DNA of 64,000 nt from Chromobacterium sp. IIBBL 290-4 (GCF_024207115.1 NZ_CP100128.1:4340001-4404000), one strand, 5' to 3'; positions 45,794-55,304 are shown, numbered from the stretch's first letter. Translations and numbers: made by a program. The notes: a model not told the origin generated them from the sequence alone.

Positions 45794-46957
45794 TTATCTT
45801 ATAAGCTTGTCGGACAGCAATCCAAGCCAATCATAACAAGCCTGCAACTGCGCCAATTCGATGTACTCATCAGGCCGATGCGCCTGCTCGATCGACCCCG
45901 GCCCCAGCACCACGCAAGGCATGCCAGCCTCGCTGAACAAGCCGGCCTCGGTAGTATAGGCCACGCCGTCTCCGCCCGCGCAGCCGCACAGACTCTCCAC
46001 ATAGACGCGAATGGAGGAGTCCGGATCAGACTCGAATGCCGGGCTATAAACGGCCGGCTCAAACTGTATATCCGCCTCCGGCGCCACTTCGCGCATCTCC
46101 AACAGCAGCGTCGCGGCATAGTCGCGCACCGACTCTACCAAACGTTCGGGGTTATCCCCCGGCAACCAGCGGCACTCAAACATGAACTCGCAATCGGCCG
46201 GCACGATATTGCAAGCCACGCCGCCATGAATCAGTCCGGTTTGCATCGTGGTGAACGGCACATCATATAAAGGCTGCCGATGGCCGAAGGCTGCCTCGGC
46301 ATCCGCCAGCTTGCGGACATGCGTGATCAGCTTGGCGGCGTACTCGATGGCATTGACGCCCTGCGGCGTCAAAGAAGAGTGCGCCGCCCTGCCCTTCACC
46401 TTGCAACGGTAATGCGCGATGCCTTTGTGGGCGATGACGGGGCGCATGGATGTCGGCTCGCCGACCAGGCAGCCAGCCACCTCCACCCCATCCTCCTGCA
46501 GGCCCGCGATCAAGCGCCCGACGCCCAGGCAGCCCAATTCCTCATCGTAAGACAAGGCGATGCCTACGCCCTGCGCCAACTGCTCTTCGCGCGCCAGCCG
46601 CACGAACTGCGGCACGCGCGCCAGCACGCAAGCGATGAACCCCTTCATGTCCGCGCTGCCCCGGCCATAAAGCCGGCCGTCCTTTTCCGTGAGCTCAAAT
46701 GGCGGATAGCTCCATGCCTGCCCATCCACCGGCACCACGTCGGTATGGCCGGACAGCATGATCAGAGGCAGATGATCGGCGCCGATGCGCGCGAAGAGGT
46801 TTGCCTTGCGGCCATCATCGCTATAGGTCAAGCGGCTCTCAATGCCGTATCCGGCCAGATAAGCTTTGACCCACTCTATCAGTTGAAGGTTTGACAGCCG
46901 GCTGGTCGTGTCGAAGGCCACCAGCTTGCCCAGCAATTCGGATACCACGCTAGTCAT
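45794..46957 (-). CDS. argE: Acetylornithine deacetylase
   Basis: This 387-residue M20-family zinc amidohydrolase removes the acetyl group from N-acetylornithine in arginine synthesis. Metal and catalytic motifs are LIMLSGHTDVVPVDG, YGRGSADMKGFIACVLA, ALSYDEELGCLGVGR and CLVGEPTSMRPVIAHKG. The dimerisation lobe contains KGRAAHSSLTPQGVNAIEYA, and the last His ligand lies in EQAHRPDEYIE. ATG 46957 has GGGAGAG just before it. The frame extends to 47020 without a better start. The length matches E. coli ArgE (383). It is a single-gene unit. Confidence 0.94.
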   Translation of the reverse strand: MTSVVSELLGKLVAFDTTSRLSNLQLIEWVKAYLAGYGIESRLTYSDDGRKANLFARIGADHLPLIMLSGHTDVVPVDGQAWSYPPFELTEKDGRLYGRGSADMKGFIACVLARVPQFVRLAREEQLAQGVGIALSYDEELGCLGVGRLIAGLQEDGVEVAGCLVGEPTSMRPVIAHKGIAHYRCKVKGRAAHSSLTPQGVNAIEYAAKLITHVRKLADAEAAFGHRQPLYDVPFTTMQTGLIHGGVACNIVPADCEFMFECRWLPGDNPERLVESVRDYAATLLLEMREVAPEADIQFEPAVYSPAFESDPDSSIRVYVESLCGCAGGDGVAYTTEAGLFSEAGMPCVVLGPGSIEQAHRPDEYIELAQLQACYDWLGLLSDKLIR

Positions 46958-47074
46958 GCTCTCCCGCTCCATCTCTATATTTGTCGATACGAGTCTGCGC
47001 CTGCTTCTCATTTGCCGCAAGCCCGCTCCCAGGCCATCGTCCGCCGGATATTGAACGCTTCATTTAAAAAATGC

Positions 47075-47103
47075 TTGGCAAATAGGCAAAGCTTGTATAC
47101 AAT
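47075..47103 (+). promoter_or_regulatory. Sigma-70 promoter of the 4.5S RNA gene
   Basis: TTGGCA (47075-47080) and TACAAT (47098-47103) are 17 bases apart, with the RNA beginning about 12 bases later. TATACA at 47096 is an overlapping alternative -10 box. Confidence 0.75.
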
Positions 47104-47114
47104 TCGTTTTCTCT

Positions 47115-47214
47115 ATGGCGGGCCTCCCCGCATTGCACGATAGCGAACCTGGTCAGGTCCGGAAGGAAGCAGCCACAGTTATTTAGTGCAAGTGCCGGGG
47201 GTCAGGCTCGCCAC
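47115..47214 (+). ncRNA. ffs: Signal recognition particle 4.5S RNA
   Basis: The region folds into one long hairpin, with GGCGGGCCTCCCCG at 47117 pairing to CGGGGGTCAGGCTCGCC at the 3' end. The conserved apical domain is GGTCAGGTCCGGAAGGAAGC at 47151-47170 followed by AGCC, the Ffh-binding tetraloop and symmetric loop. With Ffh it targets nascent membrane proteins to FtsY and SecYEG. The length of about 100 fits the bacterial small form. Confidence 0.96.
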
Positions 47215-47481
47215 CCCTCCCCTATACGATATCATCAAGTGAACAATTGCAAATTTGCGACACCCAGGCAGCATTTTTCCTGTCGGCATGCAGAATACCA
47301 TTGTCCTTGATGATTAGTGTTTGCTAACATTAGCAAAACTGAATTTTCAAATTCATGGAACTTCACTAATTTCCCTGCATCATAAATATTCCTGTTGGAT
47401 TTTTTTTGCTATTTTTAATAGGCAGGGCGAAGTCCTAAAAAAATACTAGAACCATTTGTTTCAGATACGAGAGGAACACTC

Positions 47482-47805
47482 ATGAAACTGTTTGAAAAAA
47501 TCCCGAATCCCCGGGAAATCCGTCGCAAGCTTGGCCTGAACCAGCAAGAATTCTGGAGCCGCATCGGCGTGACCCAGTCTGGCGGTTCCCGCTATGAAAG
47601 CGGCCGCAACATGCCCAAGCCGGTGCGCGAACTGCTCCGCCTGGTGCATGTCGAGCAAATCGACCTGTCCAAGGTACGTCGCGAAGACTTCGAAATCGTC
47701 GAGTACCTGAAGGAAACCCACCCCGATCTGTACAAGAGCCTGCGCAAAGCGGTTCGCACCAAGATCGAAGCCCAAGAAGGCGGCGCCGAAGCTGCAGCCA
47801 GCTAA
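47482..47805 (+). CDS. XRE-family helix-turn-helix protein
   Basis: This 107-residue protein has a helix-turn-helix (about 10-60): NPREIRRKLGLNQQEFWSRI then GVTQSGGSRYESGRNMPKPV, with recognition residues in TQSGGSRYESGR. The second half is a charged helix, EDFEIVEYLKETHPDLYKSL. The ribosome site AGAGGAACACTC precedes the ATG. It stands alone with its own terminator and a 260-bp AT-rich leader from 47221, which suggests autonomous regulation. No toxin partner is present, so an antitoxin role is unlikely. Its targets are not known. Confidence 0.85.
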   Translation: MKLFEKIPNPREIRRKLGLNQQEFWSRIGVTQSGGSRYESGRNMPKPVRELLRLVHVEQIDLSKVRREDFEIVEYLKETHPDLYKSLRKAVRTKIEAQEGGAEAAAS

Positions 47806-47817
47806 TCCGGGCCCAAA

Positions 47818-47857
47818 CAAAAAGCCAGCCAAGCCCTACCTTGACTGGCTTTTTTTG
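47818..47857 (+). terminator. Rho-independent terminator of the XRE gene
   Basis: The stem AGCCAG...CTGGCT (with AAG/CTT extending it past a mismatch) is followed by seven T residues. The A-run before it also allows use by the convergent uspA-type gene. Confidence 0.85.
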
Positions 47858-47936
47858 CGCCTGCGCTGTCCAACAATCGCCAGGCTGCGGCCATCCGAAA
47901 TGACGTCCGCACAACACCCGCAAGCAAGACAAACGA

Positions 47937-48386
47937 TTAATCGCCCGGATTCCTCACCAGCAAGACCGGCACATCCGCGACTTTGAGCAGGCCCTCTGCC
48001 ACGCTGCCCATCAGCAAATGCATCAAGCCGCCCAGGCCATGCGTGCCCATCACGATCAAGTCCGCGCCCCAGACTCCCGACTCATCCGCCAATACCGAGG
48101 CGATCTTATCCCCCCAGCTCTCCAGGATCTTGCATTCCGGCTCCACCCCATGCGCCCGCGCCCGCTCAGCCGCCAGGCCCAAGACCTGCTCGCCGGCCTG
48201 CTTGATCGACTTCTGCAGCTCGGTCGCATCCAGAAACTCAGTTCCGCCCCAGCCGAACTGAGCCAAATCCACCACATGCGCCAAACGCACTGCGGAACCA
48301 AAGGTTTTCGCCAGCTTGCATGCCTCGTCAAGCGCCATATTGGAAGTGTCGCTATCATCCACCGGCACGAAGATTCGTTGATACAT
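47937..48386 (-). CDS. Universal stress protein, UspA family
   Basis: This 149-residue cytosolic protein begins MYQRIFVPVDDSDTSNMALD and ends with the ATP-binding G-2x-G-9x-G-S/T motif: VMGTHGLGGLMHLLMGSVAE, followed by DVPVLLVRNPG. The start at 48386 has AAGGAGGGG about 8 bases before it. The frame extends upstream to 48497 but without a ribosome site. Usp proteins accumulate under starvation and respiratory stress. It is divergent from a thioesterase gene. Confidence 0.93.
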   Translation of the reverse strand: MYQRIFVPVDDSDTSNMALDEACKLAKTFGSAVRLAHVVDLAQFGWGGTEFLDATELQKSIKQAGEQVLGLAAERARAHGVEPECKILESWGDKIASVLADESGVWGADLIVMGTHGLGGLMHLLMGSVAEGLLKVADVPVLLVRNPGD

Positions 48387-48497
48387 GACCACCCCTCCTT
48401 GAGGTTCACACCACCATTTCAGTCTATCAGACTCCGAGCCCATGCATTTGACACAACCCAGCCTCTTTGACATAAAGACAGCACCGCCCTCATCCAA

Positions 48498-48977
48498 ATG
48501 TCAGTCATGGCTAGAATCCACCTGCCTCTCCCCGCTGCCTACCTTTTTGAAACGCGCCTGGAGGTGCGGATAGCAGACATCAACTACGGAAATCACCTGG
48601 CCAATGACGCAGTCTTGCGACTCGCCCAGGAAGCGCGCCTCCGCTGGCTGAAAACGCTAGGTTATCGCCATGAATTGGAGATAGAAGGCAGCGGCATAGT
48701 CGTGGCCGACGCCGCCGTCAGCTACCGCGCCGAAGCGTTCCATGGCGACGAATTGACCATGCGCTTAGGCATAGATGACATCGGCCGCCGCAGCTTTGAC
48801 CTGATCTATCAGCTGACCGATGACAACACGGGCAAAGAAGTGGCAAGATTGAAGACAGGAATCGTCTTTTTCGATTACCTGGCGCGCAAGGTTGCTCCCA
48901 TGCCGGATGCGTTCGCCGTCAAGCTTCACCATATAGCAAAAAAGGAATGGAGCCATGAGACACTACTCGACCAATAG
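48498..48977 (+). CDS. Acyl-CoA thioesterase, 4HBT hotdog fold
   Basis: This 159-residue protein of the 4-hydroxybenzoyl-CoA thioesterase superfamily has LEVRIADINYGNHLANDAVL as the active-site strand and helix, QEARLRWLKTLGY, and the strands VADAAVSYRAEAFHGDELTM and GKEVARLKTGIVFFDYLARK. The Asp in IADINYGNHL aligns with the catalytic acid of YbgC-type enzymes. The substrate is not known. ATG 48507 is an alternative start. The stop overlaps the next gene by 23 bases. Confidence 0.88.
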   Translation: MSVMARIHLPLPAAYLFETRLEVRIADINYGNHLANDAVLRLAQEARLRWLKTLGYRHELEIEGSGIVVADAAVSYRAEAFHGDELTMRLGIDDIGRRSFDLIYQLTDDNTGKEVARLKTGIVFFDYLARKVAPMPDAFAVKLHHIAKKEWSHETLLDQ

Positions 48978-49368
48978 CCCGGAGGCGATGGCCAGGATTC
49001 TGGCCATGTTCATGGTCACGGATGGCAACATGGACCCTCGCGAGCTCGAGTTGCTGGAAAAGCTGCACGTCTATCACCTGATCAGCCTGCCGCGCAAACA
49101 GTTTGCCCAAGTATTCCGCGATTTCTGCGACGATATCTCGGACGAAGCCGGAGAAGACGGCGCCATCCAACTGCTGGAGCGTGAACGGGTGGACAATCTG
49201 CTGGCAGAGGTCACCGACCGACGCAAGCGCATCCTGACTTGCGTGCTGGCCATGGATATCGCCAAATCCGACGGCACCATCAGCGACAGCGAAATGGCCC
49301 TGCTAAGCTACCAGATGAAAAGCTGGGGCGTGACGCTGGAAGACCTGGAACGCGAATTCGCGCGCTGA
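48955..49368 (+). CDS. TerB-like domain protein
   Basis: This 137-residue, all-helical, acidic protein resembles the tellurite-resistance TerB fold: MARILAMFMVTDGNMDPREL, ELLEKLHVYHLISLPRKQF and AMDIAKSDGTISDSEMALLS, each with the Asp-rich D-G-x-hydrophobic-x-x-x-E pattern that marks TerB metal-binding turns. GGAGCC lies just before the ATG. It overlaps the thioesterase gene by 23 bases, so the two are coupled. No other ter gene is near. The function is not known. Confidence 0.78.
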   Translation: MRHYSTNSPEAMARILAMFMVTDGNMDPRELELLEKLHVYHLISLPRKQFAQVFRDFCDDISDEAGEDGAIQLLERERVDNLLAEVTDRRKRILTCVLAMDIAKSDGTISDSEMALLSYQMKSWGVTLEDLEREFAR

Positions 49369-49450
49369 CCGATACCTCCCCAAAGGCAGCCGCAGCCCAA
49401 GCCAGCGGCTGCCTTTTGCATACAATCACCACTTTTATTCCGATATTTCA

Positions 49451-50299
49451 ATGAATACCCGTTTCACTGGCACCGAACGCTATATCGCAACCGACGACCT
49501 GATGATGGCCGTCAACGCCTCCATCACCCTGAAACGCCCGCTGCTGATCAAAGGCGAGCCCGGCACCGGCAAAACCATGCTGGCCGAAGAGGTCGCCGCC
49601 AGCCTCGGCCGCGAGCTGATCGTCTGGCCGATCAAGTCCACCACCAAGGCGCAGCATGGCCTGTACGAATACGATGCGGTATCGCGGCTGCGCGACTCCC
49701 AGCTCGGCGGCGACAAAGTCCACGACATCGCCAACTACATCGTAAAAGGCAAGCTATGGCAGGCCTTCGAGGCCGAAACCGCGCCGGTGCTGCTGATTGA
49801 TGAAATCGACAAAGCCGACATCGAATTCCCCAACGACCTGCTGCGCGAACTGGATCAGATGGAATTTTTCGTCCATGAAACCCAGCAATTCGTCCGCGCC
49901 AAGCAGCGCCCCATCATCATCATCACGTCAAACAATGAAAAAGAGCTGCCTGACGCCTTTCTGCGCCGCTGCTTCTTCCATTACATCCGCTTCCCGGAAG
50001 CGGAAACCATGCAAGCCATCATCGACGTCCACTTCCCCGACATCCGCGAACAGTTGGTCAAACAAGCGCTGGAAGTCTTCTTCTCCATCCGCGAACTGCC
50101 GGGCCTGAAGAAAAAGCCCACCACCTCCGAGCTGCTGGACTGGCTGCGCCTGCTCACCAGCGAAGGCATACCGGAAGAGGAACTGGCCGGAAGACAAGAA
50201 CGCAACGCCCCGCCGCCGCTGGCTGGCGCGCTGCTGAAAAACGAACAGGACCTGCAGCTGTTCGAGCGCTTGATGCAGATGGCGCGCATGCGTCGCTGA
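49451..50299 (+). CDS. MoxR-type AAA+ ATPase
   Basis: This 282-residue AAA+ ATPase of the MoxR group has Walker A LIKGEPGTGKTMLAEEVAAS, Walker B PVLLIDEIDKADIEFPNDLL, sensor 1 PIIIITSNNEKELPDAFLRR with the Arg finger, and a C-terminal helical lid. MoxR ATPases normally work with a von Willebrand factor A partner encoded next door to mature protein complexes. Here the next gene is xerC, overlapping by one base, so the partner is either elsewhere or lost. Confidence 0.9.
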   Translation: MNTRFTGTERYIATDDLMMAVNASITLKRPLLIKGEPGTGKTMLAEEVAASLGRELIVWPIKSTTKAQHGLYEYDAVSRLRDSQLGGDKVHDIANYIVKGKLWQAFEAETAPVLLIDEIDKADIEFPNDLLRELDQMEFFVHETQQFVRAKQRPIIIITSNNEKELPDAFLRRCFFHYIRFPEAETMQAIIDVHFPDIREQLVKQALEVFFSIRELPGLKKKPTTSELLDWLRLLTSEGIPEEELAGRQERNAPPPLAGALLKNEQDLQLFERLMQMARMRR

Positions 50300-51207
50300 T
50301 GATGTCCGACCTCCTCGACCGCTTCATCGACCACCTGGCGCTTGCCGGCCGCAGCCCACACACGCTGAAAGGGTATCAAGCCGATTTGGCGCTGCTGGCC
50401 TCGCTGACGGCGCCAACCGAGCTGCAGCACGCCGATGCCGGCAAACTGAAGCGCGCCCTGGCGAAACTGCACGCGCAAGGCTTGGGCAGCCGCAGCCTGG
50501 CGCGGCGGCTTTCCGCCTGGCGGCAGTTCTACCACTGGCTGCAAACGAACGAGCTGCGCGGCGACAACCCCGCCGCCGGCCTGCGCGCGCCCAAGCGGGA
50601 CAAGCTGCTGCCCAAGGCGCTGCCGGTGGATAGCGCGGCGGCGCTGCTGGATCGCATCGAGGGCGACGAGGCGCTGTCGGTTCGAGATCGCGCCATCTAC
50701 GAGTTGATCTACAGCTGCGGCTTGCGGCTATCGGAAACGGTGGCGCTGAATCTTGAAGATGTGGACTGGAATGACCAATTGCTGAGAGTGCGCGGCAAGG
50801 GCGGCAAAATCCGGCTGACGCCGATCGGCGCCGAAGCGCTCAACTGTTTGAAAGAATGGCTGGCGCCGCGGTCAGGCATCGCAGCCGACGAGCCCGCGTT
50901 ATTCATTGGCCGCCATGGCCGCAGGCTAGGAGGGCGACAGGTGGAGAAGCGGCTGCGAGACTGGGCCATCCGAACCGGCGCGCAGCAGCATGTCCATCCG
51001 CACATGCTGCGCCACTCTTTCGCCTCCCACCTGCTGCAATCATCGGGCGATCTGCGCGCCGTGCAGGAACTGCTGGGCCACGCCAATCTTTCCAGCACGC
51101 AGATCTACACCGCGCTGGATTTCCAGCATCTGGCCAAGGTTTACGACAACGCCCACCCCAGGGCGCGCAAATCCGGCAAAGATGACGACATGGACGAGCC
51201 CGCTTAA
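50299..51207 (+). CDS. xerC: Tyrosine recombinase XerC
   Basis: This 302-residue tyrosine recombinase has an N-terminal core-binding SAM-like domain (SDLLDRFIDHLALAGRSPHT) and a catalytic domain with the six conserved residues: Arg in SCGLRLSETVALNLED, Lys in RVRGKGGKIRLTP, His-Arg in HPHMLRHSFASHLL, His in ELLGHANLSSTQIYT and the nucleophile Tyr in the same motif. Length and RHSFASHLL identify a Xer protein rather than a phage integrase. With XerD and FtsK it resolves chromosome dimers at dif. It may be co-expressed with the MoxR gene. Confidence 0.93.
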   Translation: MMSDLLDRFIDHLALAGRSPHTLKGYQADLALLASLTAPTELQHADAGKLKRALAKLHAQGLGSRSLARRLSAWRQFYHWLQTNELRGDNPAAGLRAPKRDKLLPKALPVDSAAALLDRIEGDEALSVRDRAIYELIYSCGLRLSETVALNLEDVDWNDQLLRVRGKGGKIRLTPIGAEALNCLKEWLAPRSGIAADEPALFIGRHGRRLGGRQVEKRLRDWAIRTGAQQHVHPHMLRHSFASHLLQSSGDLRAVQELLGHANLSSTQIYTALDFQHLAKVYDNAHPRARKSGKDDDMDEPA

Positions 51208-51228
51208 ACGCTCAGCCGAAACGTTCCA

Positions 51229-51729
51229 TCAGGCCGACTGAACATGGCCATGAATGCGCTGCAGCAACTGCGACAGCGCCTCTTCCACCGTCTGCTTGCG
51301 CACCGCTTCGCGATTGCCGGAGAAATGGCAATGCCACGCTTCGGTCTGCCCGCCGGGGTGGGCGATGGCCAGCCACACCAAGCCCACCGGCTTGTCCGGC
51401 GAACCGCCATCCGGCCCGGCGATGCCGGACACGGCCACCGCCCAGTCCGCATCCGCCAAAGCCTGCGCGCCGGCAGCCATCTCTCGAACCACCAGTTCGC
51501 TGACCGCACCATGATCCATCAACGATGAAGCCTGCACGCCGAGCAGCTGCTGCTTGGCCTGATTGCCATAGCTGACCACGCCATGGCTGAACCAGGCGGA
51601 GCTGCCTGGGATATCGGTTACCGCGGCGGCGATCAAGCCCCCGGTGCAGGATTCCGCCAATGCCACGCTCTCGCCGCGCGACAGCAAGACCGATCCCAGA
51701 TCCGCCGCCAATTGTCTGCTATTTGCCAT
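51229..51729 (-). CDS. pncC: Nicotinamide-nucleotide amidohydrolase, CinA C-terminal family
   Basis: This 166-residue enzyme deamidates NMN to nicotinate mononucleotide in pyridine-nucleotide salvage. The sequence is the CinA C-terminal domain alone: GESVALAESCTGGLIAAAVT (nucleophile Ser and Gly-rich loop), WFSHGVVSYGNQAKQQLLGV, AVAVSGIAGPDGGSPDKPVG. It lacks the N-terminal MoeA-like domain of full CinA. It overlaps the end of pgi by 11 bases, so they form one unit. Confidence 0.95.
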   Translation of the reverse strand: MANSRQLAADLGSVLLSRGESVALAESCTGGLIAAAVTDIPGSSAWFSHGVVSYGNQAKQQLLGVQASSLMDHGAVSELVVREMAAGAQALADADWAVAVSGIAGPDGGSPDKPVGLVWLAIAHPGGQTEAWHCHFSGNREAVRKQTVEEALSQLLQRIHGHVQSA

Positions 51730-53371
51730 GACGCTCCCTGTAATGTCTGATCAAGCCATTGGTAGAACTGTCATGCGCCAGCGCATCCACAGCGTCCGAC
51801 AATTCAGGCAGGATACGCCGCGCCAGCTGCTTGCCATACTCCACTCCCCACTGATCGAAGGAGTTGATTCCCCAGATTACGCCCTGAACAAACACCTTAT
51901 GCTCGTACAAGGCCATCAACATGCCCACCGAGTATGGCGTCACCTTGTCCAGCGCCAGCGTATTGGACGGCTGATTGCCAGGAAACAGTTTTTGCGGCAA
52001 CAACATGTCCAATTGCTCGCCCGACAGCTGGCTCAGCTCCCGCATCACTTCCGCCTCGCCCTTGCCCCGCATCAGCGCCTCCGTCTGCGCCAGGCAGTTG
52101 GCGACCAGCACGTCATGCTGATTGCCCAGCGGATAGTGGCTGTTCAAGGGCAGAATGAAGTCGCACGGCACCAGCCGCGTGCCCTGATGCAGCAACTGAA
52201 AGAAAGCATGCTGGCTATTGGCGCCCTCTTCGCCCCAGATCACCGGACCGGTATCAAAGTCCAGCGCCTCGCCATTACGACCCACCCGCTTGCCATTGGA
52301 CTCCATGTCCAATTGCTGGATATGAGCCGGCAAGCGACGCAGGCCGTGATCATAAGGCATGATGGCATGAGTATGAGCCTGATAGAAGGTGTTGTACCAG
52401 ATGCCGATAAGCGCCATCAGCACCGGCATATTGGATGCGAACGGCGAATCGAAAAAATGGCGGTCCATGGCGTGGCCGCCATCCAGGAAGGCTCGGAAGT
52501 TGTCGAAACCAATAGACAACATTACCGGCAGGCCAATCGCAGACCAAACCGAATAACGCCCGCCCACCCAGTCCCAGAAGCCGAACATATGCTCAGGATC
52601 GATGCCGAACGCCTTTACCGCCGCCTCGTTGGTAGAGACGGCGACAAAATGGCGAGCAATGTCGACCTCTGAGGCTTCGCGTAAAAACCACACGCGCGCC
52701 GCCTGAGCGTTCAGCAAGGTTTCGGGTGTCGTAAACGACTTGGAGGCGATGATGAACAGTGTCGTAGCGGGATCCAGACGCTCCAAAGTGCGGGCCAGAT
52801 GTTGGCCATCGACATTGGAGACGAAATGGACATTCAAATCCGGATGCGCATAGGCCGACAGCGCCTCTTTCACCACCAACGGGCCCAAGTCGGAACCGCC
52901 TATGCCCAGGTTGACCACGTCGCGGATAGGAGCGCCGGCAAAACCCTGCCATTGGCCATCGCGCACCTTATCGGTAAAAACCTTCAAGCGCTGCAATACC
53001 GCATGCACATCGGCCACAACATCCCGCCCATCCACGCTCAAAGCCGCATCCACAGGCAAGCGTAGACCAGTATGCAGAACCGAGCGGTTCTCGCTGACAT
53101 TGATGCGCTCTCCGCTACGCATCTTTTGCATCCAACCCTTCAAATCCGCAGCGTCGGCCAGGTCGAACAATAGCTCTAAGGTTCGTTCCGTGATCCGATT
53201 CTTCGAATAGTCTAGCAGCAGGCCATCCAGCTCCAACGAGAAACGTTGGAAACGATGCGGATCGGTATCGAACAGGTCGCGCATATGCATATGGCACGTG
53301 GCGCGCTGATGCTGATGCAGCTTGGCCCAAATCGGTGTTGAGTTTATGTCGACGTGGCGATGATTAGCCAT
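51719..53371 (-). CDS. pgi: Glucose-6-phosphate isomerase
   Basis: This is a 549-residue glycolytic isomerase, the usual length. Motifs are VVNLGIGGSDLGPLVVKEAL, FIIASKSFTTPETLLNAQAA, FDTGPVIWGEEGANSQHAFF with catalytic Glu and His, and QGVIWGINSFDQWGVEYGKQ, which gives the active-site Lys. ATG 53371 (MANHRHVDINSTPIW) has AGGAAAT before it. The frame runs on to 53437 without a ribosome site. Its end overlaps pncC. Confidence 0.96.
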   Translation of the reverse strand: MANHRHVDINSTPIWAKLHQHQRATCHMHMRDLFDTDPHRFQRFSLELDGLLLDYSKNRITERTLELLFDLADAADLKGWMQKMRSGERINVSENRSVLHTGLRLPVDAALSVDGRDVVADVHAVLQRLKVFTDKVRDGQWQGFAGAPIRDVVNLGIGGSDLGPLVVKEALSAYAHPDLNVHFVSNVDGQHLARTLERLDPATTLFIIASKSFTTPETLLNAQAARVWFLREASEVDIARHFVAVSTNEAAVKAFGIDPEHMFGFWDWVGGRYSVWSAIGLPVMLSIGFDNFRAFLDGGHAMDRHFFDSPFASNMPVLMALIGIWYNTFYQAHTHAIMPYDHGLRRLPAHIQQLDMESNGKRVGRNGEALDFDTGPVIWGEEGANSQHAFFQLLHQGTRLVPCDFILPLNSHYPLGNQHDVLVANCLAQTEALMRGKGEAEVMRELSQLSGEQLDMLLPQKLFPGNQPSNTLALDKVTPYSVGMLMALYEHKVFVQGVIWGINSFDQWGVEYGKQLARRILPELSDAVDALAHDSSTNGLIRHYRERHGK

Positions 53372-53443
53372 ATTTCCTGCCAATGGTATTGCGTTTGCCG
53401 AAAAATGGCCCGCCCGGAAGCCGGCCATTGCGTTCAATTGCGC

Positions 53444-53989
53444 CTACAGCTTGATGAAGTTCTCGCGGTAATAACGCATTTCCTCGATGGACTCGAGGAT
53501 GTCCGCCAGCGCCTCATGCTTGCCGCGCTTGACCACGCCCTTGGCCACTTCCGGCTTCCAGCGCTTGCACAGCTCTTTCAGCGTGGACACATCCAGATTG
53601 CGATAATGGAAGTACGCTTCCAGCTTCGGCATCCAGCGCGCCATGAAACGGCGATCCTGATGGATAGTGTTGCCGCACATCGGCGTGACGCGCTCCGGCA
53701 CGTATTGCGCCATGAAATCCAGCAGAATCTGCTCCGCCTCCGCCTCGCTGACCGTCGAGTTTTTCACCTTCTCGATCAGGCCGCTCTTGCCGTGGGTGTT
53801 CTTGTTCCAGTCGTCCATTCCGTCCAACACGGCGTCCGGCTGATGAATTACCAGTACCGGCGATTCCGCCAGCACATTCAGATGGCTGTCGGTGACGATC
53901 ATCGCCACTTCGATGATGCGGTCGGTATCCGGATGCAGGCCCGTCATTTCCATATCGAGCCAGATGAGGTTATTGGTATCTTGTGCCAT
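53444..53989 (-). CDS. orn: Oligoribonuclease
   Basis: This 181-residue 3'-5' exonuclease degrades dinucleotides, including pGpG from cyclic di-GMP turnover, which matters in a genome with many c-di-GMP enzymes. The DEDDh motifs are [59 protein letters not shown] and [23 protein letters not shown] 53989 begins [12 protein letters not shown]. It lies upstream of pgi on the same strand and is divergent from the M48 protease gene. Confidence 0.95.
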   Translation of the reverse strand: MAQDTNNLIWLDMEMTGLHPDTDRIIEVAMIVTDSHLNVLAESPVLVIHQPDAVLDGMDDWNKNTHGKSGLIEKVKNSTVSEAEAEQILLDFMAQYVPERVTPMCGNTIHQDRRFMARWMPKLEAYFHYRNLDVSTLKELCKRWKPEVAKGVVKRGKHEALADILESIEEMRYYRENFIKL

Positions 53990-54056
53990 ACTAGTCAGTC
54001 TTGAGTTAACTCCCCTATTTTCCTTCATTGCCGCCCTGGCGGCAAACCCGACACCC

Positions 54057-55304
54057 ATGATCGAAGCCTTCTCTCTTCTATTCGCCATCGCGCTGGCGCT
54101 GAGCCTGAGCCTGAAGTTGTGGCTGGGCGCCCGCCACATCCGCCACATCGCCCGCCATCGCGCGGCTGTGCCCGCCGCGTTTCAAGACAGCATCACGCAG
54201 GAGCAGCATCAACTCGCGGCGGATTACACCATCGCCAAAACCAAGCTGGGCTTGCTCGGCGCCTGGATAGACACTGCGGTGATCGCCGCGCTGACTTTCG
54301 GCGGCGGGCTGCAATGGCTGGCGCTTCGCAGCATGGAGTGGTTTGCGCAACCGCTGCTGTCCGGGCTTGCGCTGATCGCCGCCGTCACGGTGATCAGCGG
54401 AGCGATCTCGCTGCCGCTGACGCTATACGGCACCTTTGGAATCGAATCCCGCTACGGCTTCAACAAAACCACGCTGCGCTTGTTCATCGCCGACCAGCTC
54501 AAGGGCATCCTGCTGGGCTCGGCCATCGGCCTGCCGCTGGTGGCGCTGATACTGTGGCTGATGGACATCTCCGGCCCGCTGTGGTGGCTGTGGGTATGGC
54601 TGGTCTGGTCCGGCTTCCAATTGCTAATGGTCGCCCTGTTCCCGACCTTCATCGCCCCGCTGTTCAATAAATTCAAACCGCTGGAAGACGAGGAACTGAA
54701 AGGCCGGATCGAATCGCTGCTGTCCCGCGCCGGCTTCAAAAGCCAGGGCGTGTTCGTGATGGACGGCTCGCGCCGCTCCAGCCACGGCAATGCCTACTTT
54801 ACCGGTTTCGGCTCCGCCAAGCGCATCGTATTCTTCGACACTTTGCTGTCCCAGTTGAGCCACGCCGAAATCGAAGCGGTGCTGGCCCACGAACTCGGCC
54901 ACTTCAAGCGCAGGCATATCGTCAAGCGCATCGCCTGGACGTTCGCGCTGTCGCTGGCGCTGCTGTGGCTGCTGGGGCAATTGCTGCATGCGCCGTGGTT
55001 CTACATCGGCCTCGGCGTGACGGTGCCGAGCACCGCCATGGCGCTGATACTGTTTTTCACCGCCATTCCCGCTTTTACTTTTCCGCTGACGCCGCTGTCC
55101 AGCCGGATGTCCCGCGCCCACGAATTCGAGGCCGATGATTTCGCCTCAGAACAAACACAGGCCACGGATCTGATCAGCGCGCTGGTGAAGCTGTATCGCG
55201 ATAATGCGTCCACGCTGACGCCCGACCCCATCCACTCGACCTTTTACGATTCGCATCCGCCCGCCGCGCTGCGCATCCAACACCTCAAAGGAAACCAAGC
55301 ATGA
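54057..55304 (+). CDS. M48-family membrane zinc endopeptidase (STE24-like)
   Basis: This 415-residue integral-membrane protease has several helices before and after the catalytic site [20 protein letters not shown] (HExxH zinc motif near residue 280). The third zinc ligand is in [20 protein letters not shown]. The STE24-type N-terminal half ([33 protein letters not shown]) identifies it against HtpX. It probably clears misfolded membrane proteins. The stop overlaps phhB by 4 bases (ATGA), starting a tight three-gene unit with phhB and rsgA. Confidence 0.92.
   Translation: MIEAFSLLFAIALALSLSLKLWLGARHIRHIARHRAAVPAAFQDSITQEQHQLAADYTIAKTKLGLLGAWIDTAVIAALTFGGGLQWLALRSMEWFAQPLLSGLALIAAVTVISGAISLPLTLYGTFGIESRYGFNKTTLRLFIADQLKGILLGSAIGLPLVALILWLMDISGPLWWLWVWLVWSGFQLLMVALFPTFIAPLFNKFKPLEDEELKGRIESLLSRAGFKSQGVFVMDGSRRSSHGNAYFTGFGSAKRIVFFDTLLSQLSHAEIEAVLAHELGHFKRRHIVKRIAWTFALSLALLWLLGQLLHAPWFYIGLGVTVPSTAMALILFFTAIPAFTFPLTPLSSRMSRAHEFEADDFASEQTQATDLISALVKLYRDNASTLTPDPIHSTFYDSHPPAALRIQHLKGNQA

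Noticed and set aside
50299..51207. Phage or integron integrase instead of XerC
   Set aside because: Length, RHSFASHLL motif and lack of att sites or phage genes fit a housekeeping Xer recombinase.
51719..53437. A longer start for pgi at 53437
   Set aside because: The family start and ribosome site are at 53371, and the extra residues have no similarity.
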